NCBI GenBank assembly: GCA_050486105.1
Contig: JBJHCR010000179.1
Span: 1 to 13,464, forward strand
Direction of reading: 5' to 3'
DNA: 13,464 bases
Source: JAEXNA01 sp050486105
GTDB lineage: Bacteria; Vulcanimicrobiota; Xenobia; Xenobiales; JADMJV01
Shown: positions 1-6,716 of the stretch, one piece after another
How positions within the stretch are numbered: the stretch's first letter is position 1
How the letters are laid out: every line of letters starts with the position of its first letter
The notes under the pieces: model-generated
Told to the model about the DNA's origin: nothing
The model's database searches: none
What the model saw: only the letters and a program-made list of their open reading frames with translations
Made by a program: the position numbers and the translations under genes

Positions 1-2382
1 GCCCAGCAAGCCGGGATTTTCTTCGGCTTCAGTAGGCTTGGCCTGCTCTTCGGTGGCTGGGATCTCGTCGACTTTGGGGTCGGCGGTCTCTGCTTTGCTC
101 TGGTCGGGGGGGGGCAGCTTGGCTGCGATCGCCTCTTTCACCCCATCAAACAATCCGGCCCTAGCTGCTTCGACCTTCTGGGCTAAGGGTTCGGACTGAT
201 CCCCGTCGGGCAATAGAGTCTCTTTGACTTTGTCGACGGCTCCCTGAACGGCTCCGCCTACTCGCTCGAGTAGTGACTTCTTCTCCTTTTCCTCGGCGGT
301 CTCAGTAGTCTTCGGCTCTGGAGTTTGGGGCTTCTGATCCCCTTTTGGAGCTTCAAGTGAGGACTCGGATGGGTCCTGTTCGGCTTTTGCTTGCTCCGGA
401 GGACCCAGGGGCTCGACCGTCGGGCTTTGAGGCACCTCAGATTCTTCTGTTGCTGAGGGAAGCTTGCTCTGGTCTTTGGCCTGCTCGACCTTGGCGGGGG
501 CGTCGCCGACAAATGTCTCGGTCTTAGGAACGTTGAGCAAGGCATCGCTCCCGGGGTCGCCCAACTTGGCCCCGAATCGGGGTTCTCCAGCGGGCCGTTC
601 CAGCGCGGGAGCACTGCTCTTCAGAGTGTCCACGGCCTTCAGAGCCGAAGCTTGTTGCACCGCTCGCTGGTCCTCGATGCCGGCCTCCGACAAGGCTTTT
701 TGCTGTTCTCGAAGGGAAAGTTCGGCGGCGGCGGGGTTCAGCTCAGCAAGATTTTTTTGGGCTGCCTCGTCTCCAGCCCCGTACAGGCTGCTGAAGCGGG
801 CGAAGAAGTTGTCCTCATTTTCCAAGGCCTTTTCGGCCAACTTTCGGGCTTCTTCCGGAGGGTAAGCCTTGGTCAATTCCTGTTCCAGGGTTTGCCTCGT
901 CTGGTCGCGGTTGTCTTTGGCTGTCGAAAAGGCCTGACTAATCTTTCCTAGCGCCTCAGAGTCACCCGTCTCTCGGAATTTTTTGATCAGTTCTTGGGCA
1001 TTTTGCTCGGTGCGTTCCAAGCGTTGGAGCGGCGACTCATTCTCTGGACCGACATGGGTTTTCGATTCGGACGGGCTCTTGGAAGCCTCGGGCAGCGAGT
1101 TGCTCTCAGACTTCTTCGGAGCTGAAGCGCCGTGAAGTTTGTCTCCGTCAGTCTGGGAAATGCGCGCTTCATCGTTCCGGTTGAGGCCTTGAGCAATCGA
1201 TGCCTCTCTCCGGTCTGGGTAGCTTTCGGATCCGCGAACCCGGCGGTCCTGGGTGAGTTCGGTGTCTTCCACCCCAAGGGCTCTTTCTGTTTTTGGTGCC
1301 TCGGGCGGAGGGTCCGCCGGGTTGGAATGGCCAGTTATCCAGCGGGATTGGGCTTCCAATCCTTGCTCGACCCTCCCTGAGGCGTCGAGGTCGTTTTCTT
1401 CTCGCCTCCCCAAGAGCTGATCGAGCTGGGAGCTGTAACGGTGGGCTCGGGCCAAGGCCGGATCGGTGAGTTTCTCGGAATCATTGAGCTGCATCGCAGC
1501 CCGCTCGTCTCGCTTGCCTTCCACACTGGGTTCAGCCTGGGCATCGGTAGTCTTGGGTTCGCTTGAAGTGTAGTCCGGGGCACCCCGGACGGCATGAGTG
1601 GGCTGTTCACTTTCGGCCAGAATTTTTGCCGGCTCCAGAACTCTCTCGTTCTGATCTCTCGGTCGGGTAGGATCCTCGGAGGGGGACTTGTCCGGCTCTC
1701 GCCTGGGTTGAGCCACGGGGTCGGATTCGGCTTCCTCTTTGGCCTTCTGCTGCTCTTCCTCTCGGCGCGGAACCAGTTTCTCTTTGAGCTCTTGGACCCG
1801 ATCATTCATCTTTTCCAGACGAGAGCCGCTCAACCCCGAAACGGTGGACTCCAGCTTTTGCACTTCTTCGGCGCCTTGGCGAGTGGTCAGGGTGCCGCTG
1901 GAGAGGTCTTCCCCAACTTTATTGACCTGCTGTTTGAGTTCTTTAGGGTCGGACCCATACGCTTTCTGAAAGTTTTGCAGCAGGCGGTCGGCGAACGAGC
2001 GCTCCCCTGCGGGCTTTTCCTCTTTCTCTTTCTTTAGCTCGTCACTGGTTTCGAAGCGGTCCTTGCTCTCTTCTTCTTTCTTCAGATCTTCCTTGAGTTC
2101 GGACTCCGTGACTGTTTTGGGCTTGTCTAGCGCTTTGCTGTCGCTGGTGGAAGAACTCGACGAAGTCGACGAGGTGGATGAAGACGACGAACTTGAAGTC
2201 GGAGAGGAGGTGCTCGTTGGACTGCTGGAAGTGGTGCTGCCGGGACTGGTGGTGCTTTTGGCAGCACTGGGAGAGGAGGTGGACGAAGGAGCAGTTTTAG
2301 GGGCCGTGGCAGCGGGCTTGGGTGGAGGGGTAGACGGTTTGGGGGCGCTCCCACCGCCCCCCCCAATTTTCCCGGTACTCAC
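1..2382 (-). CDS. Very long disordered, charged low-complexity protein (C-terminus off the left edge)
   Basis: I do not recognise a family. A single reading frame of 794 codons with no stop runs from a GTG at 2382 to the window edge, so the protein is incomplete. The GTG overlaps the stop of the upstream HEAT gene (GTGA), and GGAGGG lies 8 bases before it, so translation is probably coupled. The N-terminus is a Gly, Pro, Ser and Thr-rich stretch (about residues 5-82) with long serine runs. Next is a Lys/Glu-rich helical stretch (84-217), a Pro/Glu/Ser/Lys-rich linker, a second predicted helical region (about 452-588), another Pro/Glu/Lys linker, and two amphipathic helices (about 700-755) with spaced Val, Ala and Lys. 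There is no signal peptide and no cysteine-rich or catalytic motif in what is visible. The composition suggests a flexible scaffold or linker protein; that is inference. An artefactual frame is unlikely, because the amino acid use is coherent and the start is well placed. Confidence 0.82.
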   Translation of the reverse strand, partial: MSTGKIGGGGGSAPKPSTPPPKPAATAPKTAPSSTSSPSAAKSTTSPGSTTSSSPTSTSSPTSSSSSSSTSSTSSSSSTSDSKALDKPKTVTESELKEDLKKEEESKDRFETSDELKKEKEEKPAGERSFADRLLQNFQKAYGSDPKELKQQVNKVGEDLSSGTLTTRQGAEEVQKLESTVSGLSGSRLEKMNDRVQELKEKLVPRREEEQQKAKEEAESDPVAQPRREPDKSPSEDPTRPRDQNERVLEPAKILAESEQPTHAVRGAPDYTSSEPKTTDAQAEPSVEGKRDERAAMQLNDSEKLTDPALARAHRYSSQLDQLLGRREENDLDASGRVEQGLEAQSRWITGHSNPADPPPEAPKTERALGVEDTELTQDRRVRGSESYPDRREASIAQGLNRNDEARISQTDGDKLHGASAPKKSESNSLPEASKSPSESKTHVGPENESPLQRLERTEQNAQELIKKFRETGDSEALGKISQAFSTAKDNRDQTRQTLEQELTKAYPPEEARKLAEKALENEDNFFARFSSLYGAGDEAAQKNLAELNPAAAELSLREQQKALSEAGIEDQRAVQQASALKAVDTLKSSAPALERPAGEPRFGAKLGDPGSDALLNVPKTETFVGDAPAKVEQAKDQSKLPSATEESEVPQSPTVEPLGPPEQAKAEQDPSESSLEAPKGDQKPQTPEPKTTETAEEKEKKSLLERVGGAVQGAVDKVKETLLPDGDQSEPLAQKVEAARAGLFDGVKEAIAAKLPPPDQSKAETADPKVDEIPATEEQAKPTEAEENPGLLG

Positions 2383-3689
2383 GACAAAGGCCCTCCGCCC
2401 AATAGGGCTTCAACTTCACACCGTATGGCTTGCTGCCACTGGTCCATGACCCCTAAAAGTAGGTCGCGCTCGGGACGAGGGCAATTGCTCTGGAGTTGGG
2501 TGTGCAGAGATGCCAAATCTGTCTCAAGATTTGACAGACCGAGTAGGTTCGGACCCTGAAAACTGCTTCCCACCTCCGCCAGGCGAGATAACCATCGAGG
2601 GGCTTCCGTGGCCAAGACCAACCCTTTCTCAGTGGGGGGGCTCCAGACAGAGTGGGCAATAGAACTCACCTGCCAACTGTAGGACCAAGTGGCCAAGGCC
2701 TCGCTGCTGTCACAATCGGCGGCCTCCACGCAGCTCTTGAGAAACTCTTTGAGAGGAGACAAGGCTTCCTCTTCAGGCATCGATTCGAGGACTCCCAAGG
2801 CTCGAAGCATCAGCATCGGCGTAGGTTCTTCCCCAGGTTCGAGGACTCGGCTCCAGACCCGAAACACGGTGGCCAAGCAACGGTCTCGACACAGGTCTGG
2901 CAGTTGCCGGAGCAGAGTTTGCCCCCCTCGTTTGTCCAGAGAACTTCTGAGAATCTTCAGGCCTGAACTCGGGTCGGACAGCAGAAATTCTTCGAAACGG
3001 GCAGCCTGTTGTGGAGTCGGGTGCGGACTCCTGAGAAGTTGGGCGGCCTGGGCCCCGTCTAGGAGGGGAACCATCGCTCGAGGAGGGTCCTGTTCAAGGG
3101 GTTCCAGCAGATCTTGCAGCAAGGCTGACAGGAGAGGTTCGGGATGGTCTTTCAGCCAGGTCAGTGCAGCGGTGCGATCCGGAGAATCGTCCATCTCGGC
3201 CAGCGCTGCCAGCAGTCCTGCACGGACTTCTATCGACGGGTCCTGAGCCAGCTTCAGGTACGTTCCGGGCTCCCAGGTAGGCCAGAAGGGCAAGGCAGCA
3301 GCGGCGGCCGCTCGGACTGCTTCACTGGGGTCGTTGAGGTATCCCTTGACCAATGTTTGTCCTACTCCGTTGGGCAGGGTGGTGAAGACGAAGAAGGCGG
3401 TGTCCAAGAGGACGGGATCGCAGTCTTGCCGGGCTTCGTCGATTCGCTGAGTTAAGAATATGAGAACTTCATCGGGCTTCGCCGGGGCCATGGTGCGCAG
3501 GGCGATCAAGCCTTTCAGGCGGAGCTCGGGGAGGGGGGAGGTGAGAAGGTCGCACATGGCCGAGTAGGCCTTCTGCTCGGTGGAAGCGCGCTCTCCAAGG
3601 CGATGACAGGCAAGCTCCCAGACCTCAGGGTCGTGGTCTCGAACTTCCCGATAGAGTTGATGCAACTCTTTGTCGTCGGCCACCTTCAA
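2379..3689 (-). CDS. HEAT-repeat-like helical protein
   Basis: A 436-residue, probably cytoplasmic protein made of paired helices. Repeats with a HEAT pattern (D-P-x-x-x-V-R-x-x-x-x-x-A-L) are clearest at about residues 120-134 (DPSEAVRAAAAAALP) and 150-166 (DPSIEVRAGLLAALAEM). Weaker ones lie at about 20-110, and the C-terminal half is also helical. HEAT arrays normally serve as protein-binding scaffolds, so a partner is expected, and the coupled disordered protein downstream is an obvious candidate (inference). The start is TTG at 3689: an in-frame TAA immediately precedes it, and GGAGGG lies ten bases upstream. A GTG two codons later is the only close alternative. The gene is 36 bases downstream of the 136-residue protein gene and overlaps the next gene by four bases, so the three form an operon. 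No enzymatic motif is visible. Confidence 0.85.
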   Translation of the reverse strand: MKVADDKELHQLYREVRDHDPEVWELACHRLGERASTEQKAYSAMCDLLTSPLPELRLKGLIALRTMAPAKPDEVLIFLTQRIDEARQDCDPVLLDTAFFVFTTLPNGVGQTLVKGYLNDPSEAVRAAAAAALPFWPTWEPGTYLKLAQDPSIEVRAGLLAALAEMDDSPDRTAALTWLKDHPEPLLSALLQDLLEPLEQDPPRAMVPLLDGAQAAQLLRSPHPTPQQAARFEEFLLSDPSSGLKILRSSLDKRGGQTLLRQLPDLCRDRCLATVFRVWSRVLEPGEEPTPMLMLRALGVLESMPEEEALSPLKEFLKSCVEAADCDSSEALATWSYSWQVSSIAHSVWSPPTEKGLVLATEAPRWLSRLAEVGSSFQGPNLLGLSNLETDLASLHTQLQSNCPRPERDLLLGVMDQWQQAIRCEVEALLGGGPLS

Positions 3690-3725
3690 TTATCTAGGGC
3701 CCTCCAGCTCGATAGAGTAAAGAAT

Positions 3726-4136
3726 TCACGAGAAGACCTGTCCAAACTGCTCTTGGATGACATCGAGGACCGAGATGGCCTCGCTCACAGAGTTCTGAGA
3801 GCCGAAGTCGAGGAACTCATCGATGAGTTCAAGAACGGTTCCCAGCTCCTCCATGAGAGCTTCGGTACTTTCGAGCAGGTGCGAGTGCGAGGCTTTGCTC
3901 GCGGCCCAAGAACGAGCGCTGAGACCTTCAAGTTGTTTTTGGGCGGTTTCCAGCCGATCCCAGAGCCTGTCTTGGAGTCCGGACAGGGTCTTGGAGTCAA
4001 TTTGACCTGCTAGAGTGGCGCGGAGGACGTCTCCTAGGTGAACAAATCCCAGACCCTCGGGCAGGGCTGAACCCGAGGGGGTGACGATCACTGTTCTCAC
4101 CGATTTTCGGGCCGTCTCCCATTGCACCGTCGCCAT
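3726..4136 (-). CDS. Small helical protein of unknown function, first gene of the HEAT operon
   Basis: A 136-residue protein I do not recognise. The frame is open further upstream (to 4238), but the ATG at 4136 is preceded by AGGAGG with a seven-base spacer, which decides the start. The first 50 residues have beta-like hydrophobic segments (RTVIVTPSG and GLGFVHLGDVL). From about residue 53 onward it is predicted to be all helical, with heptad-like leucines (DRLWDRLETAQKQLEGL, then ALMEELGTVLELIDEFLDF), so a coiled coil or helical bundle is likely. It has no signal peptide, membrane span or cysteine motif. It is the first gene after a 171-base intergenic region with phased ATGTT boxes, and it is followed 36 bases later by the HEAT gene. 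It probably works with the HEAT and disordered proteins; that is inferred from position only. Confidence 0.75.
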   Translation of the reverse strand: MATVQWETARKSVRTVIVTPSGSALPEGLGFVHLGDVLRATLAGQIDSKTLSGLQDRLWDRLETAQKQLEGLSARSWAASKASHSHLLESTEALMEELGTVLELIDEFLDFGSQNSVSEAISVLDVIQEQFGQVFS

Positions 4137-4236
4137 GGATTTGCCTCCTGCAGCCGTTCTTGGCGAAGCGAGCCCTGATGAGCACCCCCGCTTAACTTGA
4201 GTATCGGTGATCTCAAGCTCTGAGACATCTGAAATC

Positions 4237-4294
4237 ATGTTACAAAAAGTCGTGTGATGTTACCGAGGCATTGACAAATGTTTCCAAAATGTTT
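4237..4294. promoter_or_regulatory. Four phased ATGTT boxes upstream of the HEAT operon
   Basis: On the plus strand ATGTT begins at 4237, 4257, 4278 and 4289. The first two are identical ATGTTAC heptamers 20 bases apart. The last two are identical AAATGTTT octamers 11 bases apart. The steps of 20, 21 and 11 bases are close to whole helical turns, so all four would face one side of the DNA. They lie between the diguanylate cyclase stop and the start of the 136-residue protein gene, 101-160 bases upstream of that ATG. A binding site array for a dimeric regulator is the simplest reading. No clear -35/-10 pair could be assigned beside it. Confidence 0.45.
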
Positions 4295-4307
4295 CTGTCT
4301 CGACATC

Positions 4308-5270
4308 TCAACGCCCCGCTAAGGCAGGGGCCATAATGACCCGATTTCGCCCTTCGTGCTTGGCCTGATAAAGAGCCTCGTCGGCGGCTCGTACCAGCAA
4401 CTCGGCCCCGAACAGTTCTGGGAAATCGGTGGAGGCCACTCCCAAGCTCATGGTGACGGACAATTCCCCAGCTTCGGTTTCGAACGGCTCTTGGGCCACA
4501 AAAAGGCGGATGCGATGTCCGATGAGCACCGCTTGAGTGCCACTTATGCCTGGCAGAACGACCAGGAATTCCTCGCCTCCGTACCGACCCATGGAGTCTT
4601 CCGAGCGCAGCGCAGCCTTAATGCGTTGGGCCACCTCGATGAGAACTTCGTCTCCCACCTGATGACCGTAAGTGTCGTTCACCGACTTGAAGTGGTCCAC
4701 GTCGCCGAGAATCACCGAAACCGATCCTTTACGATAGGGCGCTCGCATGAGCTGTTCATTGAGGATCTCATCGATGGCCCCCCGATTGTTTATTCCGATC
4801 AAAGGGTCTTTGGAGGCTTTCTCCCGCAGTTTTCGGTTCTCTTCTTCTAACTCTTCCAGGGCCCCCTTGTTGGCCATAAAACCCCCGGCGAAGGCCAAGG
4901 CTTCAGCAGCCAAGGCCAAGAAAAAGCCGGCTCCGCCTAGGGCAAAGGCTCCAGCGGCACAGCCCATGAGCATGCCTCCCACCACTAAGGCTTTTGTCAC
5001 CTGGGGGCGGGTGAAGGGTGTGCGGAACCGGGAGGTGGTGGACTTGGCCATCTCCATCTCTTCCATTTCGAAGAGCAGGTCGTCGGCCAGTTCGCTGGAG
5101 ATCGAAGCCCCGTCGTCGAGGACCATAGGCATACCGTTGGCGTCAGTCAAGCCGCGAAGCCGGGCCAAGGCCGGATCCCCTTGAGCCAAGTGAACCAAGG
5201 GGCCGGCGGCAGCAGGAGTGTTGCCGGCTTCTTGAGATTTATGGATCCTATTGATGAAGTCGCTGGCCAT
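4308..5270 (-). CDS. Membrane-associated diguanylate cyclase (GGDEF domain)
   Basis: A 320-residue protein that should make cyclic di-GMP from two GTP. The C-terminal GGDEF domain spans about residues 150-315. Its signature is GGEEF at 231-235, an active variant. The phosphate and metal-binding region is LGDVDHFKSVNDTYGH (189-204), which keeps D190, K195, N198 and D199. An allosteric inhibitory site R-S-E-D (222-225) sits the usual five residues before GGEEF, so product feedback is expected. The first 90 residues are soluble, acidic and of no recognised fold. A glycine/alanine-rich hydrophobic stretch (about 94-133) would form two closely spaced membrane helices, followed by a short charged coiled coil (138-151) that leads into the catalytic domain. 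The signal it senses is unknown. The ATG at 5270 has a modest AAGGG site. The gene is 79 bases downstream of the hydrolase gene. Confidence 0.95.
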   Translation of the reverse strand: MASDFINRIHKSQEAGNTPAAAGPLVHLAQGDPALARLRGLTDANGMPMVLDDGASISSELADDLLFEMEEMEMAKSTTSRFRTPFTRPQVTKALVVGGMLMGCAAGAFALGGAGFFLALAAEALAFAGGFMANKGALEELEEENRKLREKASKDPLIGINNRGAIDEILNEQLMRAPYRKGSVSVILGDVDHFKSVNDTYGHQVGDEVLIEVAQRIKAALRSEDSMGRYGGEEFLVVLPGISGTQAVLIGHRIRLFVAQEPFETEAGELSVTMSLGVASTDFPELFGAELLVRAADEALYQAKHEGRNRVIMAPALAGR

Positions 5271-5349
5271 GGTTTATCCCTTAATTTTCTGATTCTTGCT
5301 CGAACGGCATGGTCCTTGTTGAATCGAAGGCTACTGACCTTTGGCCGCC

Positions 5350-6432
5350 TCATTTGGGGCCGGAGACGCCTTCTACGAAGCCTTCGATCGCCCAGCAACT
5401 CAACCGCCCGGTAGGGCCGTAAATAGTGATATCACTGCCGTGTTCGGCCCAAGGCAGTTCCAGCAGGTAGTGGGGCACTCCAGTTTTGGCAAGAGCACCG
5501 GACAGCATATGGCTCTGCTTAAGGTAAACCAGGCAGTCGCGTTGTCCATGGATCAGCAAGGTTGGGGGAGAGTCCTGACCCACTTGGTGGATGGGGGAAG
5601 CTTCGAGGTAGCGATCTGGGTCGTCTTGGGGAGGCACTCCTAGGAACTGCTCGATGGCCTCTTTGGAGTTCAATACTGCGGGATTGCTGGGGTTGTGGTA
5701 GCTCCAAACCATGTCTACGGGAGGGTAGAAGGCAAAGACTCCCGCCACTTTGTCAGGATTGAGATAGGCAGCCAATAAGGCCAGGTGGCCCCCGGAAGAG
5801 CGCCCACCAAGAAATAAGGGCAGACCGTCTCCCGCCAATTGGTCGACGGCCGTATCCACGTCCTCCAGAGCCGCAGGATAGGGGTGCTCCGGAGCTAGGG
5901 AATAGGTCAAGGAGACCACTTCATAACCCCTACCGGCCAGATAGCGAAAGAGTTGGGGGTAGTCGGCCCGGGTTCCGTTTCGCCAGGAGCCTCCGTGCAC
6001 AAATAAGATCCTGGCCTTAGGCTGGCTTTCGGTGGGCCGATAGCGGTCCCAGGACAGCGATTCGGTGTAGGGTTCCGTGCTGACTAGGACGCTCTCGGCA
6101 GGTCCGAGCTTCAAGGGGCCTCGTTTGAGTTCGTCCTTCCCGAAGGCTCGCTGCAGGCCGGCAGGCGCGGTGCGAGCCACCGCCAGAGCTTGCCACCAAG
6201 GCAAGGAGATCGGGGCCAGGAGCACTATGGCCAACATGGCAGCGGTATAGGGTGACGAGCGACCTAGCCAGACCAGCGCTGGCAGGCAACTCAAGCCCAG
6301 CAGCCAGCCGACCTCTGGAATTCCAACCCTCAAGAACCAAATCAGCTGATGTGGTGCAGGTAAGAAACTGCCCATCACCAGAGTGAAGACAAGTCCCAAC
6401 CAAAGCAGGCAAATTTTATCGGGAGTGCTCAA
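5350..6432 (-). CDS. Membrane-anchored alpha/beta hydrolase (esterase/lipase-like)
   Basis: A 360-residue protein. About residues 7-80 contain three hydrophobic segments, and the rest is an alpha/beta-hydrolase domain of the acetyl-hydrolase/BD-FAE esterase type. The oxyanion motif is HGGSW at 146-150. The nucleophile elbow is G-R-S-S-G at 210-214 with Ser212. The other likely triad members are Asp299 (in HGQRD) and His331 (in AEHGSD). Such enzymes hydrolyse carboxylic esters or related bonds; the substrate cannot be told. The N-terminal helices should anchor it in the membrane, which is unusual for this family, where most members are soluble. The start is TTG at 6432, chosen because it gives a short polar tail before the first membrane helix; the ribosome site is weak. 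The upstream region is occupied by a MITE-like element ending 52 bases before the start, which may have changed its expression. Confidence 0.88.
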   Translation of the reverse strand: MSTPDKICLLWLGLVFTLVMGSFLPAPHQLIWFLRVGIPEVGWLLGLSCLPALVWLGRSSPYTAAMLAIVLLAPISLPWWQALAVARTAPAGLQRAFGKDELKRGPLKLGPAESVLVSTEPYTESLSWDRYRPTESQPKARILFVHGGSWRNGTRADYPQLFRYLAGRGYEVVSLTYSLAPEHPYPAALEDVDTAVDQLAGDGLPLFLGGRSSGGHLALLAAYLNPDKVAGVFAFYPPVDMVWSYHNPSNPAVLNSKEAIEQFLGVPPQDDPDRYLEASPIHQVGQDSPPTLLIHGQRDCLVYLKQSHMLSGALAKTGVPHYLLELPWAEHGSDITIYGPTGRLSCWAIEGFVEGVSGPK

Positions 6433-6484
6433 GATTCTCAGTTTTCGACGCTACCGGGTCGGTCTACTCTATGGAGAAGCCTTA

Positions 6485-6694
6485 GGATCTGGTCCGGAAT
6501 AACTTTCTATTTTCGGTTGTCGAGGCGCCGGGGCCACCCACGCAAACGCGGGTTCCCGGCGTCCCCGTGGGTGTGGCAAGGCGGTTCGAGCGACTAGTAT
6601 CGAGAATACTTAAGCGAGAACCAACGCTGCCAGCACCCAGAGGGTACCCGATGCATCGGCGGCCCAAACCGGGAAGTTATTTCGGACCAGATCC
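6485..6694. mobile_element. MITE-like non-autonomous element with 21-bp terminal inverted repeats
   Basis: The ends at 6485-6505 and 6674-6694 are inverted copies of one 21-base sequence beginning GGATCTGGTCCG, with a single mismatch (20 of 21). A TTA trinucleotide flanks both ends (6482-6484 and 6695-6697), as expected for a 3-base target duplication; with one base more on each side the flanks read CTTAG at both ends. The 210-base body has no credible gene but is full of small palindromes: an 8-base stem at 6535-6542/6566-6573, AGTAT/ATACT at 6596-6610, and CCGATGCATCGG at 6648-6659. Length, inverted ends and lack of a transposase fit a MITE mobilised by an insertion sequence elsewhere in the genome. 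A 3-base T-N-A target is known for some IS5-family elements, but assigning the family is a guess. Confidence 0.75.
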
Positions 6695-6716
6695 TTAGCT
6701 TGGACCTGGCTTGAAG

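Noticed and set aside
2063..2449. Val/Leu/Glu/Asp-rich open frame on the plus strand
   Set aside because: It is the complement of the Ser/Pro-rich start of the disordered protein; low-complexity DNA stays open in several frames.
4137..4238. 34-residue N-terminal extension of the 136-residue protein
   Set aside because: The internal ATG at 4136 has a perfect AGGAGG at seven bases, and the extension would run towards the phased boxes without a ribosome site.
4271..4299. TTGACA on the plus strand as a -35 promoter box
   Set aside because: No acceptable -10 lies 16-18 bases downstream, and a plus-strand transcript would run only into antisense of the cyclase gene.
6590..6625. Outward promoter in the MITE-like element (TTGGTT / GATACT on the minus strand, 17 apart)
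   Set aside because: Only three and four of six bases match; too weak to call.
6482..6667. 61-codon open frame on the minus strand within the MITE-like element
   Set aside because: It begins and ends in the inverted-repeat element, has odd composition and no resemblance to a transposase.
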